A stretch of 64,000 nucleotides of DNA from SIG307 sp045596385 (GCA_045596385.1 JAZOCC010000008.1:93008-157007); one strand, 5' to 3'; shown: positions 41,745 through 50,671, counted from the stretch's first letter. A program made the numbers and translations. Notes: generated from the sequence alone by a model not told the origin.

Positions 41745-42044
41745 ATTTGAAAGGCAATGAAGGTGTACAGTAGCGTTTTGTTTTCTGTCAGAGAGAGGAA
41801 GTCACCGGCTGAAAGCTTCCTTAAGTTCAAACAAAATGTCGAATTTCCCACCGGAGCTGTTCGTGCCAAATTTGATTGCTGAGATTCTGAAGGACGCTTT
41901 GGAATCTGACGTGAGACAAAGAGTAGTTCGAAACGTGATGCGCGTTAAGCAAATGAGAGTCCGGGTCAGTTGGCTCGGGAAGTTGGGTGGTACCGCGGAA
42001 GTTATTTCGTCCCTTGCATAGCAGTATGCAGGGGATTTTTTTTT
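41745..42044 (+). promoter_or_regulatory. T-box leader (phenylalanine) controlling pheST
   Basis: The GAGAGAGGAAG region and CCGGCTGAAAGC form Stem I. The specifier triplet TTC (41845-41847) lies in GAATTTCCC, following the same GAA lead as in the tyrS leader. The T-box sequence TTGGGTGGTACCGCGG is at about 41983-41998. The terminator CCCTTGCATA (42011-42020) with TATGCAGGGG (42025-42034) is followed by a long T-run. Uncharged tRNA-Phe would relieve termination. Confidence 0.93.
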
Positions 42045-42178
42045 GCGTGCAGGCAAAGTGAGCATGGAAGAAATTTTGGAAGCTTACTTCCGAAAATTTC
42101 TGATTATGCGAACGCGCCCACGACCGAGTGACAATGTCACGAGGTTGCGGACGGTGCAGACACCGAACGGCACGCAAA
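42042..42178 (+). repeat. Structured leader element, copy 1 (pheS leader)
   Basis: A 137-nt element. The outer stem TTTGCGTGC (42042-42050) pairs with GCACGCAAA (42170-42178). The conserved single strand CAAAGTGAGCATGGA follows. Hairpin 1 is GAAATTTT-GGAAG (42070-42082), CTTA loop, CTTCC-GAAAATTTC (42087-42100). The conserved segment ATGCGAACGCG comes next. Hairpin 2 is GTGAC-AAT-GTCAC (42128-42140), enclosed by a CGACC/GGTTG-type stem. Hairpin 3 is GGTG/CACC (42153-42164). It ends 45 nt before the pheS start. Copy 2 is at 53000-53123. Confidence 0.85.
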
Positions 42179-42223
42179 GAAAAGGAACTAAGAAATCTAA
42201 TATATCAGAAAGGACGAAAAAAG

Positions 42224-43249
42224 ATGAATGCAAATTTAGAACAAATCAAGCAGGAAATCATTACGGGCAGTGAGGCATTGACCTCCTCCAAGGAAGTGTA
42301 TGAGTTCAAGAAGTCTTACCTGGACGGTAAGACCGGTAAAATCGGTCTCTTAATGAAGGAGATGAAGAACATCGCACCGGAGGAGCGTGCAGCCTACGGT
42401 AAGGGTGTGAACGAGTTAAAGGAATGGGCGCTTACCTTCCTTGGCGAGCTGGACTTAGAGATGAGAGCAAAGGAACTGGAAGCAAGATACGAAGCAGAAA
42501 AGCTTGATATCACCCTTCCGGCAGAGAAGGTAGAAGAGGGCAATCTTCACCCGATTACCTTAATTCGTAATCAGCTCATTGATGTATTCGCAGGTATGGG
42601 CTTCGAGATTTTCGAGGGTACCGAGATCGAGACCGATTATTATAACTTCACGGCTTTAAATACGCCGCAGGATCACCCGGCAAGAGATATGCAGGATACC
42701 TTCTACTTGTCTCCGGAGTTCTTATTAAGAACCCAGACCAGTGCGGGTCAGATTCATGTTATGGAGAATAAGAAGCCGCCGATTAAGATTTTATCTCCGG
42801 GTAAAGTATTCCGTTCCGATGATGACGCGACTCATTCTCCGATGTTCACCCAGATGGAGGGTCTTGTAGTAGATAAGGGCATCACTCTTTGCGATTTGCA
42901 GGGTATGTTGGATGTATTTGTAAAGAAGATTTACGGTGAGGGTACGAAGACCCGTCTTCGTCCGTCTTACTTCCCGTTTACCGAGCCGTCCGTTGAGGTA
43001 GACTGTAGTTGCTTCGAGTGCGGCGGTACCGGATGTAAGCTTTGTAAGGGTACCGGCTGGATTGAAATCCTCGGTGCAGGTATCGTAAACAACAAGGTAT
43101 TGGAAAACTGCGGCATTGACCCGAACGAGTACAGTGGTCTTGCCTTTGGTATCGGTATCGAGCGTACCGCAATGTTGAAGTACGGTATCAACAACATTAA
43201 GCTGTTGTTCGAGTCCGATTTACGTGTACTTAAGCAGTTGAATGACTAA
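42224..43249 (+). CDS. pheS: Phenylalanyl-tRNA synthetase alpha subunit
   Basis: The 341-residue catalytic alpha subunit of the alpha2beta2 class II enzyme charging tRNA-Phe. It has an N-terminal coiled-coil (about 1-85), motif 1 near HPITLIRNQLIDVFAGMGFE, motif 2 around GKVFRSDDDATHSPMFTQME, and motif 3 GLAFGIGIERTAMLKYGI. The start is ATG 42224 after AGAAAGGACG; the longer in-frame reading from 42128 runs through the structured leader element. pheT follows after 40 bp. Confidence 0.97.
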   Translation: MNANLEQIKQEIITGSEALTSSKEVYEFKKSYLDGKTGKIGLLMKEMKNIAPEERAAYGKGVNELKEWALTFLGELDLEMRAKELEARYEAEKLDITLPAEKVEEGNLHPITLIRNQLIDVFAGMGFEIFEGTEIETDYYNFTALNTPQDHPARDMQDTFYLSPEFLLRTQTSAGQIHVMENKKPPIKILSPGKVFRSDDDATHSPMFTQMEGLVVDKGITLCDLQGMLDVFVKKIYGEGTKTRLRPSYFPFTEPSVEVDCSCFECGGTGCKLCKGTGWIEILGAGIVNNKVLENCGIDPNEYSGLAFGIGIERTAMLKYGINNIKLLFESDLRVLKQLND

Positions 43250-43289
43250 TCCGGAAGAAGCTTTAAAAGCAGAAAGGTAGGGAAATAAA

Positions 43290-45710
43290 ATGATAGCACC
43301 ATTAAGTTGGATTAAAGATTATGTTGACGTAGACGTTACCCCGCAGGAGTTACAGGATAAGTTATTTTCCTGTGGTTTCGAGGTAGAAGAATTATATGAA
43401 GTAGGTAAGGATATCAGTAAGGTAGTTGTAGGTAAGGTGTTGACCTGTGAAGCTATTCCGGATACCCATCTTCATGTGTGTCAGGTAGATTGCGGACCGC
43501 ACGGCACCTTCCAGATTTGCTGCGGTGCCGACAATGTGGCTGCAGGAGGCAAGTTCCCGGTGGCTCTCGTTGGTGCAACGGTTTATGCCACCGCGAAGGA
43601 TCACAAGACTGTAGAGGGTGTGATGACCATCGGTAAGGGCAAGCTTCGCGGTTACGAGTCCTTCGGTATGCTTTGCTCCGGCGTAGAGCTGGGTGTCAGC
43701 GAAAATATGTATCCGGGCGCAGGCTACAACGGACTTTTGGTTCTTCCGGAGGATGCGGAAATCGGCGCTGATGTAAAGCCGATGCTCGGTCTTGACGACT
43801 GGATTTTCGATATTGCAATCACCGCAAACAGACCGGACTGCCAGAGCATTTTCGGTATTGCAAGAGAGGTTGCGGCAGTGCTTCAGAAGGAGCTTAAGAT
43901 GCCGGCTCTGGATTACACCGAGACCGATGCTGAGCTTGCAGGATTCTCCGTAAAGGTAGATTGCCCGGATTTGTGTCCGCGTTACAGTGCACATTATGTA
44001 ACCGATGTGAAGATTGCGGAGTCTCCGGCTTGGATGAAGAGAAGACTGGCTCTTGTGGGAATTGATGCAATTTCCAATGTGGTAGATATTACGAACTATA
44101 TTTTAAAGGAGCTGGGTCAGCCGATGCATGCGTTTGACCTCTCTACCTTAGAGGGCAATGCAATTAACGTAAGACGTGCAACTAACGGCGAGAAGATTGT
44201 GACCTTAGACGAGCAGGAGCTTACACTCACCGATGCCAATATGTTAATCTGTGACGGCGTAAAGCCGGTGGCTTTGGCAGGTGTTATGGGCGGTCTGAAT
44301 TCCGAAATCCGCGAGACCACAAGCGCAGTGCTGTTCGAGTCCGCAAAGTTTGCAAGAGATAACATCAGAAGAACTTCCAGAGCCCTCGGTAAGCGTTCCG
44401 ATTCCAGTGCTCGTTACGAAAAGGGCGTTGACGAGTATGCTACCGTAATGGCAATGAAGAGAGCCCTTCACTTAATCGAGGAGATTGGCTGCGGTAAGGT
44501 AGGACGCACTCATGTGGATGTGAATACCGGCAACAGCGTAGAGCCGAAGACTCTTACTGTTAGCATCGATAAGGTAAACAAGGTGTTGGGTATTACGGTT
44601 CCGAACGAGGATATTTTAAGAATTATGAATAACCTGACCTTTGCACCGAAGATTGAGGGCGATACCTTAACCCTTCAGGTGCCGGCATTCCGTGAGGATA
44701 TGGAGACCTATCAGGATGTAGCGGAGGAAGTGATTCGTCTCTACGGTTATGAGCACGTGGTACCGGCATTCATGCCGTCCGCGCAGGTAACCTTAGGCGG
44801 TCTTAACCAGACCCAGAAGAGCGAGCTTCGTTTAAAAAAGGCACTTTGCGCTACCGGCGCATACGAGTGCATCCATTATTCCTTCTTCTCTCCGTCTGAC
44901 CTGGATATGTTAAAGCTTCCGGAGGATGCGGTAGAGCGTAAGGCCATCCGTATCATGAATCCGATCAGTGAGGAGCTTTCTCTTATGAGAACCACCCTTG
45001 CGGCATCCATGATTAATGCCATTGCTGGAAACCAAAAGAAGGGCAACTTAGAGGGAAGACTCTATGAAATCGGTAACGTATTCCTTCCGTATGAGTTACC
45101 GCTTACGCAGTACCCGGATGAGAAGCCGAGACTTTGTATCGGTGTCTTCGGTGAGAAGGAAAACTTCTACACCATGAAGGGTATGGCAGAGAAGGTGGCT
45201 GATACCTTACAGCTTAGCTTCACCTACGAGCCGATGCAGAATACCTTCCTGCACCCGTACCAGACCGCAAAGATTTTGTGCGACGGTATCGAAATCGGTT
45301 ACTTCGGTAAGCTGGCTTATGATGTGATGGATGCTTGCGATATGCGTACTACGGCTTACATCTTAGAGATGGATTTAAAGACTGTATCCCAGTGGTACGG
45401 CAAGAAGGCAGTGTTCACCCCGCTGTCTAAGTTCCCGGAGGAAAAGAGAGACCTGGCATTTGTTGTGGACAGAAACATCACCTGCGGCGAAATCGAGAAG
45501 GTCATGAAGGAGTCCTGTAAGTACATCTCCAGTATTAATCTCTTCGATATTTACGAGGGCGAGCAGATTGCGGCAGACAAGAAGAGCATGGCATTCTCCG
45601 TCGTATTCACTCCGAAGGAGGAAGCGTTCACCGCAGAATCTGTGGACGGCTTCGTAAAGAAGATTTTAAAGCAGCTGGGTAAGAGCTACGGGGTTGAGTT
45701 GAGAAGCTAA
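43290..45710 (+). CDS. pheT: Phenylalanyl-tRNA synthetase beta subunit
   Basis: The 806-residue beta subunit. Domains in order are the N-terminal B1 and tRNA-binding/EMAP-like domain (about 40-150, VGKVLTCEAIPDTHLHVCQV), the B3/B4 editing domain (about 200-390), B5 (about 400-475), the inactive class II core (about 485-700), and the C-terminal ferredoxin-like anticodon-binding domain (about 712-806, PLSKFPEEKRDLAFVVDRNI). Length is normal. The ribosome site is AGAAAGGTAGGG. It is in an operon with pheS under the Phe T-box and ends at a clear terminator. Confidence 0.97.
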   Translation: MIAPLSWIKDYVDVDVTPQELQDKLFSCGFEVEELYEVGKDISKVVVGKVLTCEAIPDTHLHVCQVDCGPHGTFQICCGADNVAAGGKFPVALVGATVYATAKDHKTVEGVMTIGKGKLRGYESFGMLCSGVELGVSENMYPGAGYNGLLVLPEDAEIGADVKPMLGLDDWIFDIAITANRPDCQSIFGIAREVAAVLQKELKMPALDYTETDAELAGFSVKVDCPDLCPRYSAHYVTDVKIAESPAWMKRRLALVGIDAISNVVDITNYILKELGQPMHAFDLSTLEGNAINVRRATNGEKIVTLDEQELTLTDANMLICDGVKPVALAGVMGGLNSEIRETTSAVLFESAKFARDNIRRTSRALGKRSDSSARYEKGVDEYATVMAMKRALHLIEEIGCGKVGRTHVDVNTGNSVEPKTLTVSIDKVNKVLGITVPNEDILRIMNNLTFAPKIEGDTLTLQVPAFREDMETYQDVAEEVIRLYGYEHVVPAFMPSAQVTLGGLNQTQKSELRLKKALCATGAYECIHYSFFSPSDLDMLKLPEDAVERKAIRIMNPISEELSLMRTTLAASMINAIAGNQKKGNLEGRLYEIGNVFLPYELPLTQYPDEKPRLCIGVFGEKENFYTMKGMAEKVADTLQLSFTYEPMQNTFLHPYQTAKILCDGIEIGYFGKLAYDVMDACDMRTTAYILEMDLKTVSQWYGKKAVFTPLSKFPEEKRDLAFVVDRNITCGEIEKVMKESCKYISSINLFDIYEGEQIAADKKSMAFSVVFTPKEEAFTAESVDGFVKKILKQLGKSYGVELRS

Positions 45711-45737
45711 GAAAGCTTAATTTATAGTTTATTATGG

Positions 45738-45769
45738 AAGAGGTCATCGAAAGATGGCCTCTTTTTTGG
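45738..45769 (+). terminator. pheST terminator
   Basis: Stem AAGAGGTCATC (45738-45748), GAAA loop, GATGGCCTCTT (45753-45763) with one wobble, then a T-run. Confidence 0.92.
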
Positions 45770-45807
45770 GGATTCTTTGTCAAGCGTAGGGAGACAATCT
45801 TTTATTT

Positions 45808-46202
45808 TACCATGATGATACAGTTTCCTTTTTTGCATCATGGTAAGAAAAAAGTCTTGTTTCATTTATTTACCATGATATAAGTTCTATCTATGAGTTA
45901 TCATGGTAAGAAAAAAGTGCGGTTGTCTTTTATTGCCATGAGAAGAGGTGCGACTATGAAATCTCATGGTACAAAATCGAGATGATTCTTGCTTTTTGAG
46001 CAGATCTGATGGATTATAGTCAGAAAAGATGAGATTTTTTACCATGATACATGGGGATATGAGTTATCTCATGGTAATAATCCGTTGGAGGATTTTACTT
46101 TGTACTATGATAGAGACAGCTATCAGTATATCTCATGGTAAAATCCTGAATTGAAAGGATTAGCGTACCATGAAATAAATTGATCGGCGTGTTATCATGG
46201 TA
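45808..46202. repeat. Phased array of twelve alternating TACCATGA / TCATGGTA motifs
   Basis: Six 37-38-bp units each begin with TACCATGA (variants TGCCATGA, TACTATGA) and end with TCATGGTA. They lie at 45808-45845, 45871-45908, 45934-45971, 46040-46076, 46103-46140 and 46166-46202. Unit starts are 63 bp apart, except for one 106-bp step. Successive half-sites lie about 30 and 33 bp apart, close to three helical turns. Unit interiors and the 25-26-bp spacers differ in sequence. The array fills most of the 627-bp gap between pheT and the ECF sigma gene and encodes no protein. Confidence 0.9.
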
Positions 46203-46337
46203 AATGCGAAGCGGTTTGTTATGTATCTATTGCAGACGGAGTGTAAACGGAAGTGTTCATCGCGATTGCCTTTTTTATATTTACGCGCAACCTACCCACA
46301 TGTTTTTCTGTTTATTAAGGTGAAAGGAGGAAACGGG

Positions 46338-46880
46338 ATGAAAGACAGTGAAATCCTTGCGCTTTTTTTGGAGCGGAAGGAGCAGGCGATTTCGGAGCTG
46401 GAACGAAAGTACGGTACCCGCTTAAAGGTGCTGGCGTGTCGTATGGTTTCGGAAGAAGACGCAGAAGAATGTGTCAACGATACGTATCTGGCGGTGTGGA
46501 ACAGTGTACCGCCGAACCGGCCGGAGTACTTATTTGCCTATGCGGCAAAGATTTGCCGGAATCTGGCACTCAACAAAGCGGAGCGAAGCAAGGCGGCAAA
46601 ACGCAGTGCTGTGGTAGTGGAACTTTCTGCGGAGCTGATGGAGTGCGTCCCGGACAATGCTTTGGTCGCGGATGAGACAGGGCTTCGGGAACTGATTGTA
46701 AGGTTCTTAGGAGAATTACCTGAGGAGAAGAGAAAGCTGTTTCTTAGAAGGTATTGGTACGGCGAATCCGTAAAAGAGTTGGCTGATGCCTTCGGATACC
46801 GGGAAAGTAAGGTGAAAAGTATCTTGTTTCGCCTTCGGAAACAGTTGTGGAACGAGTTAAAAAAGGAGGACGCGATATGA
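46338..46880 (+). CDS. ECF-type RNA polymerase sigma factor
   Basis: A 180-residue sigma-70 family protein with region 2 (about 15-85; RMVSEEDAEECVNDTYLAVW, PEYLFAYAAKICRNLALNKA) and region 4 (about 125-175; LPEEKRKLFLRRYWYGESVK, FGYRESKVKSILFRLRKQLW). It would redirect RNA polymerase to a small regulon. The start is ATG 46338 after GAAAGGAGG. A longer in-frame reading begins inside the last unit of the upstream repeat array and is unlikely. Its TGA overlaps the ATG of the next gene (ATGA), a coupled sigma/anti-sigma-like arrangement. Confidence 0.9.
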   Translation: MKDSEILALFLERKEQAISELERKYGTRLKVLACRMVSEEDAEECVNDTYLAVWNSVPPNRPEYLFAYAAKICRNLALNKAERSKAAKRSAVVVELSAELMECVPDNALVADETGLRELIVRFLGELPEEKRKLFLRRYWYGESVKELADAFGYRESKVKSILFRLRKQLWNELKKEDAI

Positions 46881-47803
46881 GAAAGAAAAGAACAGAAGTA
46901 AATGAAGTGATGCGGGAAAAAGGATTGACCGGAAAAGATGTATTAAAGGCAATGAATGACTTTCCGGAGGAATGGATTGAGAGTTGTTACGAAGGAACGA
47001 TCACGAAGGTGGCGGAAGAAAATAACGGTAAGAATACAAGAACCGTACGTTTCGGAAGCTTCAGTAAGACTGCCGTAAAGTGGGCAGTGGCGGCAACAGC
47101 AGCAATACTTCTTTGCGGCGGTGGAGTGGCTTATGCGGCAAAGCTGGGAGTATTACAGTTCACAAAGAGTGAAGATAAAGACCGTCATGGTTTTTCGCTG
47201 ATGACAGAGACGGAACGGATTTCGAAAGACGAACTGACGGGTGAAATTCAGGAAGTGGAAGGCTTTTTAAGGAATTATATGGCAGAAGAGGATTACAGTC
47301 AGGAATTCCCGAGCTGGTTAAAGCAATTTGAAACCGTAGAGGAAGCAAGATCCTATATCGGTTATGCGGATATGAAAGAAACGAAGGTGCCGGGAACGGT
47401 AGAAGAAGTGAATGTCCGTGTTATCGGAGATGCGGAGGGAAATCTCGGTGAGGTGTCTCTGTTTGTCCGTGCTGAAGAGGGTGATATTTCTATAAATGAA
47501 ACGGCAGCGGTATTTACCGAAGAGAGTCCGATTTCGGTACAGGGTACCGGTATTCGATATTCCAAGGATTATTTTGAGGTAGTGCAAACGGCGCCGGATT
47601 ACCGAAGTAAGGAGTATGTCACTGCAAGCGGAAAGACCGCGGTCTTTGTATATGAAGAATATGAAGAGGGCGCCGGAGGAAACCGCTGGCTGGTAGGAGC
47701 GGTGGTAGACGGAGCTGTGTATTATGAATTGAGCCTTATGTATTATCCGGAAGATTTGAAGCGGGCTGAGGAACTTTTGGTTCAGTGGTGTGAGCAGTTT
47801 TAA
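46877..47803 (+). CDS. Putative membrane anti-sigma factor
   Basis: A 308-residue protein. A cytoplasmic N-terminal part (about 1-62, with DVLKAMNDFPEEWIESCYEG) is followed by one membrane helix (about 66-86, WAVAATAAILLCGGGVAYAA) and an extracytoplasmic, acidic beta-rich domain (about 95-308) with no family I recognise. Position, single-pass topology and ATGA overlap with the ECF sigma gene indicate an anti-sigma role; this is contextual inference, because no zinc-binding anti-sigma motif is visible. The ATG follows AAAAGGAGG. A terminator lies 24 bp after the stop. Confidence 0.8.
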   Translation: MRKKRTEVNEVMREKGLTGKDVLKAMNDFPEEWIESCYEGTITKVAEENNGKNTRTVRFGSFSKTAVKWAVAATAAILLCGGGVAYAAKLGVLQFTKSEDKDRHGFSLMTETERISKDELTGEIQEVEGFLRNYMAEEDYSQEFPSWLKQFETVEEARSYIGYADMKETKVPGTVEEVNVRVIGDAEGNLGEVSLFVRAEEGDISINETAAVFTEESPISVQGTGIRYSKDYFEVVQTAPDYRSKEYVTASGKTAVFVYEEYEEGAGGNRWLVGAVVDGAVYYELSLMYYPEDLKRAEELLVQWCEQF

Positions 47804-47826
47804 TATGTGATATATATGCGTGACGG

Positions 47827-47858
47827 GCCTTGGAACACATAGTATTCCAAGGCTTTGT
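47827..47858 (+). terminator. Terminator of the ECF sigma operon
   Basis: A 9-bp perfect stem, GCCTTGGAA (47827-47835) with TTCCAAGGC (47845-47853), followed by TTTGTTG. Confidence 0.85.
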
Positions 47859-47882
47859 TGTGTGAAAAAAGTATGTTATAAT
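47855..47882 (+). promoter_or_regulatory. Promoter of the extended sigma-like gene
   Basis: TTGTTG (47855-47860), 16-bp spacer, TATAAT (47877-47882). A small hairpin, TTCCGA/TCGGAA, lies downstream in the leader at about 47892-47910. Confidence 0.6.
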
Positions 47883-47964
47883 TATTTTATATTCCGACCT
47901 AACAATCGGAACCTGTCACAGACTATATAAGTGAAGGCATTGATCAATCCCTTGGAGAAAACGA

Positions 47965-49590
47965 ATGAAAAAACAAGATTTGCTGAAATTTATTGACGAC
48001 GATTTGCTTGACAAGCTGTTTGGCTTTTGTTATGCAAGAACAAACGACAGCCATGAGGCGGAGGAATTATGCTCCGACATTATATTTGCCCTGATAAAGA
48101 CTGCCCATACCGAAGGAGAAATCGAGAGCGTGTATCCTTTTATCTGGAGAGTGGCCCGTAATGTATATGCCGACTTTTCGGAAAACAGAAGAAAACAATC
48201 GGATTTTCTCTACGAAGGTGATTCGGAAGAGATGATAGCGGGAATCGCGGAAGCGGATAGGTACGATGATTCGGAGGAATTACTGGCTTCTGTTTACAGA
48301 CGCATCGCTTTTTTGACAAAAGCTTACAGAGAGGTAATGATTCTGTTTTATCTGGAGGGTCTTTCCACAGCGGAAATAGCAGTAAAACAGGGGACAAGCG
48401 AAGGTGCGGTGCGTCAAAGACTCTTTTCGGCAAGACAAAAAATCAAAAGCGAGGTAGAAGAGATGACAGAAACTTGTAATAAGCCTGTGGCACTGGATAA
48501 GATTGAATTTGAGATTTGGGGAACCGGAAACCCGGCCTGGGGCGACCCGCGTGATGTGTGTACAAGGATGTTTTCCAAACATATGGTATGGCTTTGTCAC
48601 AAAAAGCCTATGAGTGCATCCGAAATTGCGGAAGAACTGAATGTTCCTACAGTTTATGTGGAAGAGGAATTGGAAATTCTCCGTAAAGGCGAAAACGGAG
48701 AGTACGGACTCCTTCGGCGTCTGGATAACGGGAAATATGCAATCAACTTCATTTTGCTTGATAAGGAAGTGATGGAAAAAGCAAATGCGCTTTATACCGG
48801 GCAGTTACCGAAAATCTGTGATACCATAACGAAGTATATTGAGGAGCATAAGGCGGAATATCTTGCTTTCCCGTATCTCAATAAGAAAGTTGATATGAAT
48901 CTTATTTTATGGCAGCAGATTTTCGTAATCGCGGATGCATTTTACGAGAATGTTAAGAGCGTTTTGGAAGAAAAGTATTTCTTGGATGATGCAAAAGCGG
49001 ACCGTCCGTTCAGTGTCTTTGGATACGTGGATAACGGAAAGTATTACGGTGGAGGCTGGGACGGTATAGATGCGCAAAATGTTTGCGGTTTTTCCAATGT
49101 TCATTTGGATAACATTTACATCACCCGTATCAAAAAGCACTTCGGTTGCGGTCACAATGTGTCCAAAGATTCACAGATACAACTTGCACTTCGCGCCATT
49201 AACGGCCTTGCTCTTACTTCTTTGTCCGAACAGGACAAAGAGCATGCGGCAAAAGCGATTGAGAGCGGATACCTGTATCGCGACGGTGATATGCTTTATA
49301 CGAAAATTCTTGTGTGCACGCTTGCGGACAGAGAGCGACTTTTTGGTATCAGCAGTGGGTTGCAGAACGGATACTTTGATGCAGAGGCAAAGGTTGTTGC
49401 GGAAAAGATAGCGCAACTTATCAGAAAGTCAATTCCTGAGTATCTTTACGGGGAATGGAGACTGGCAAATGTCCTTGCCAATATGCCGGTTCTGGATGCG
49501 GTGGTGGAATGTCTGATTGAGAAAGGTGTCTTAACGCCTCCGAAAGACGGTATCGGAGCGGAAGGGTGCTGGATGAGTGTAGAGAAGTAA
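47965..49590 (+). CDS. Sigma-70-like protein with about 370-residue C-terminal extension
   Basis: A 541-residue protein. The first about 165 residues are an ECF-like sigma factor: region 2 (FGFCYARTNDSHEAEELCSD; YPFIWRVARNVYADF) and region 4 (YREVMILFYLEGLSTAEIAV, GTSEGAVRQRLFSARQKI). The rest is unlike normal ECF factors. It begins with a winged-helix-like segment (about 205-255; MSASEIAEELNVPTVYVEEE), then a long mixed domain with aromatic-rich YVDNGKYYGGGWDG. It is cytoplasmic, with no membrane segment. I infer that the extension controls the sigma module in cis. The ligand and regulon are unknown. Confidence 0.85.
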   Translation: MKKQDLLKFIDDDLLDKLFGFCYARTNDSHEAEELCSDIIFALIKTAHTEGEIESVYPFIWRVARNVYADFSENRRKQSDFLYEGDSEEMIAGIAEADRYDDSEELLASVYRRIAFLTKAYREVMILFYLEGLSTAEIAVKQGTSEGAVRQRLFSARQKIKSEVEEMTETCNKPVALDKIEFEIWGTGNPAWGDPRDVCTRMFSKHMVWLCHKKPMSASEIAEELNVPTVYVEEELEILRKGENGEYGLLRRLDNGKYAINFILLDKEVMEKANALYTGQLPKICDTITKYIEEHKAEYLAFPYLNKKVDMNLILWQQIFVIADAFYENVKSVLEEKYFLDDAKADRPFSVFGYVDNGKYYGGGWDGIDAQNVCGFSNVHLDNIYITRIKKHFGCGHNVSKDSQIQLALRAINGLALTSLSEQDKEHAAKAIESGYLYRDGDMLYTKILVCTLADRERLFGISSGLQNGYFDAEAKVVAEKIAQLIRKSIPEYLYGEWRLANVLANMPVLDAVVECLIEKGVLTPPKDGIGAEGCWMSVEK

Positions 49591-49609
49591 AGTAGGAGAG
49601 AAACAGAAA

Positions 49610-49655
49610 CACCGGGAGTCACTGAAAGGGTGATTTCCGGTGCTTTTTTCTTTTT
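49610..49655 (+). terminator. Terminator after the extended sigma-like gene
   Basis: Stem CACCGG (49610-49615) with CCGGTG (49637-49642), with inner pairing, then CTTTTTTC. Confidence 0.85.
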
Positions 49656-49689
49656 GGGACAGGGGAACCGAAAAAATCTTCTTCATTGC

Positions 49690-49718
49690 TTGACTTTTTC
49701 AAAAAACCACTATATAAT
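49690..49718 (+). promoter_or_regulatory. Promoter of the yloC-remA-rpoZ-lepB operon
   Basis: TTGACT (49690-49695), 17-bp spacer, TATAAT (49713-49718). Confidence 0.88.
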
Positions 49719-49778
49719 TAATTGGATAATGCGTATTTATGCGCATATGGTGGGGTTACCCCAGAGAAAGGAGCCGCC

Positions 49779-50657
49779 ATGATTAAGAGTATGACCGGTT
49801 TCGGCAGATGCGAATTAGCGGAAGAAGGACGGAAGGTTACCGTTGAGATGAAGGCGGTAAATCATCGTTACAGCGAGTTTTCCGTAAAGTTGCCGAAGCG
49901 TCTGAACGTGTGCGATGTGATGGTGCGCAATGTATTGAAGCAGTACATCAGTCGCGGTAAGGTGGATGTTTTCGTTTCCTACGAGGACGAGACCGAAGGA
50001 AAGGGCTGTGTAAAGTATAACGCAGAGCTTGCAAAAGAATATTACGACATCCTGATGCGTATGGCAGAGGAGTTCCCGATTGAGAACGATATCCGCATTT
50101 CCGGTCTTTCACGTTATCCGGAGGTGCTGACCATCGAGAGCGAACAGCAGGACGAGGAAGCATTGTATAGTCTTCTGGAGCGTGCGGTGAAAGGTGCTTG
50201 TGAGCAGTTTGTGGAGACCCGTATCGCCGAGGGCGAACGTCTTCGCGAGGATTTAACCGCGAAGTGCAACAAGGTATCCGAGCTTGTGGCAGCGGTAGAG
50301 GAACGTTCCCCGCAGATTATGGCGGAGTATCGTAAGAAGTTGACGGATAAAGTGGCAGAGGTGCTGGGTGATACTAAGATTGACGAGAGAGTGCTTGCTA
50401 CCGAGATTACGATTTATGCGGATAAGATTTGTACGGACGAGGAGACGGTACGTCTTCGCAGTCATGTGGCAAATATGTTAGATACTTTTAAGCAGGGCGA
50501 GAATATCGGCCGTAAGTTAGACTTCGTGGCACAGGAGATGAACCGCGAGGCCAATACAATTTTGTCCAAGGCAAACGATATCACGGTTTCCAATATCGCC
50601 ATTGATTTAAAGACCGAGATTGAGAAAATCCGTGAGCAGATTCAGAATATTGAGTAA
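49779..50657 (+). CDS. yloC: YicC/YloC-family endoribonuclease
   Basis: A 292-residue protein of the YicC family, RNases implicated in small-RNA and mRNA turnover. The family start MIKSMTGFGR is exact, and the conserved core KAVNHRYSEFSVKLP follows. The C-terminal DUF1732 region has ILSKANDITVSNIAIDLKTE. The start is ATG 49779 after GAAAGGAGCC; an upstream in-frame ATG at 49722 is close to the promoter. The remA gene follows after 14 bp, in the order found across Firmicutes. Confidence 0.93.
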   Translation: MIKSMTGFGRCELAEEGRKVTVEMKAVNHRYSEFSVKLPKRLNVCDVMVRNVLKQYISRGKVDVFVSYEDETEGKGCVKYNAELAKEYYDILMRMAEEFPIENDIRISGLSRYPEVLTIESEQQDEEALYSLLERAVKGACEQFVETRIAEGERLREDLTAKCNKVSELVAAVEERSPQIMAEYRKKLTDKVAEVLGDTKIDERVLATEITIYADKICTDEETVRLRSHVANMLDTFKQGENIGRKLDFVAQEMNREANTILSKANDITVSNIAIDLKTEIEKIREQIQNIE

Positions 50658-50671
50658 CGGAGCGTGATGAC

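Noticed and set aside
45808..46202. CRISPR array
   Set aside because: Only the 8-bp ends of each unit are conserved, the orientation alternates, unit interiors differ, and no cas genes are present.
46197..46337. N-terminal extension of the ECF sigma factor
   Set aside because: The upstream ATG is part of the last array motif, the extra 47 residues are unlike sigma factors, and a strong ribosome site precedes ATG 46338.
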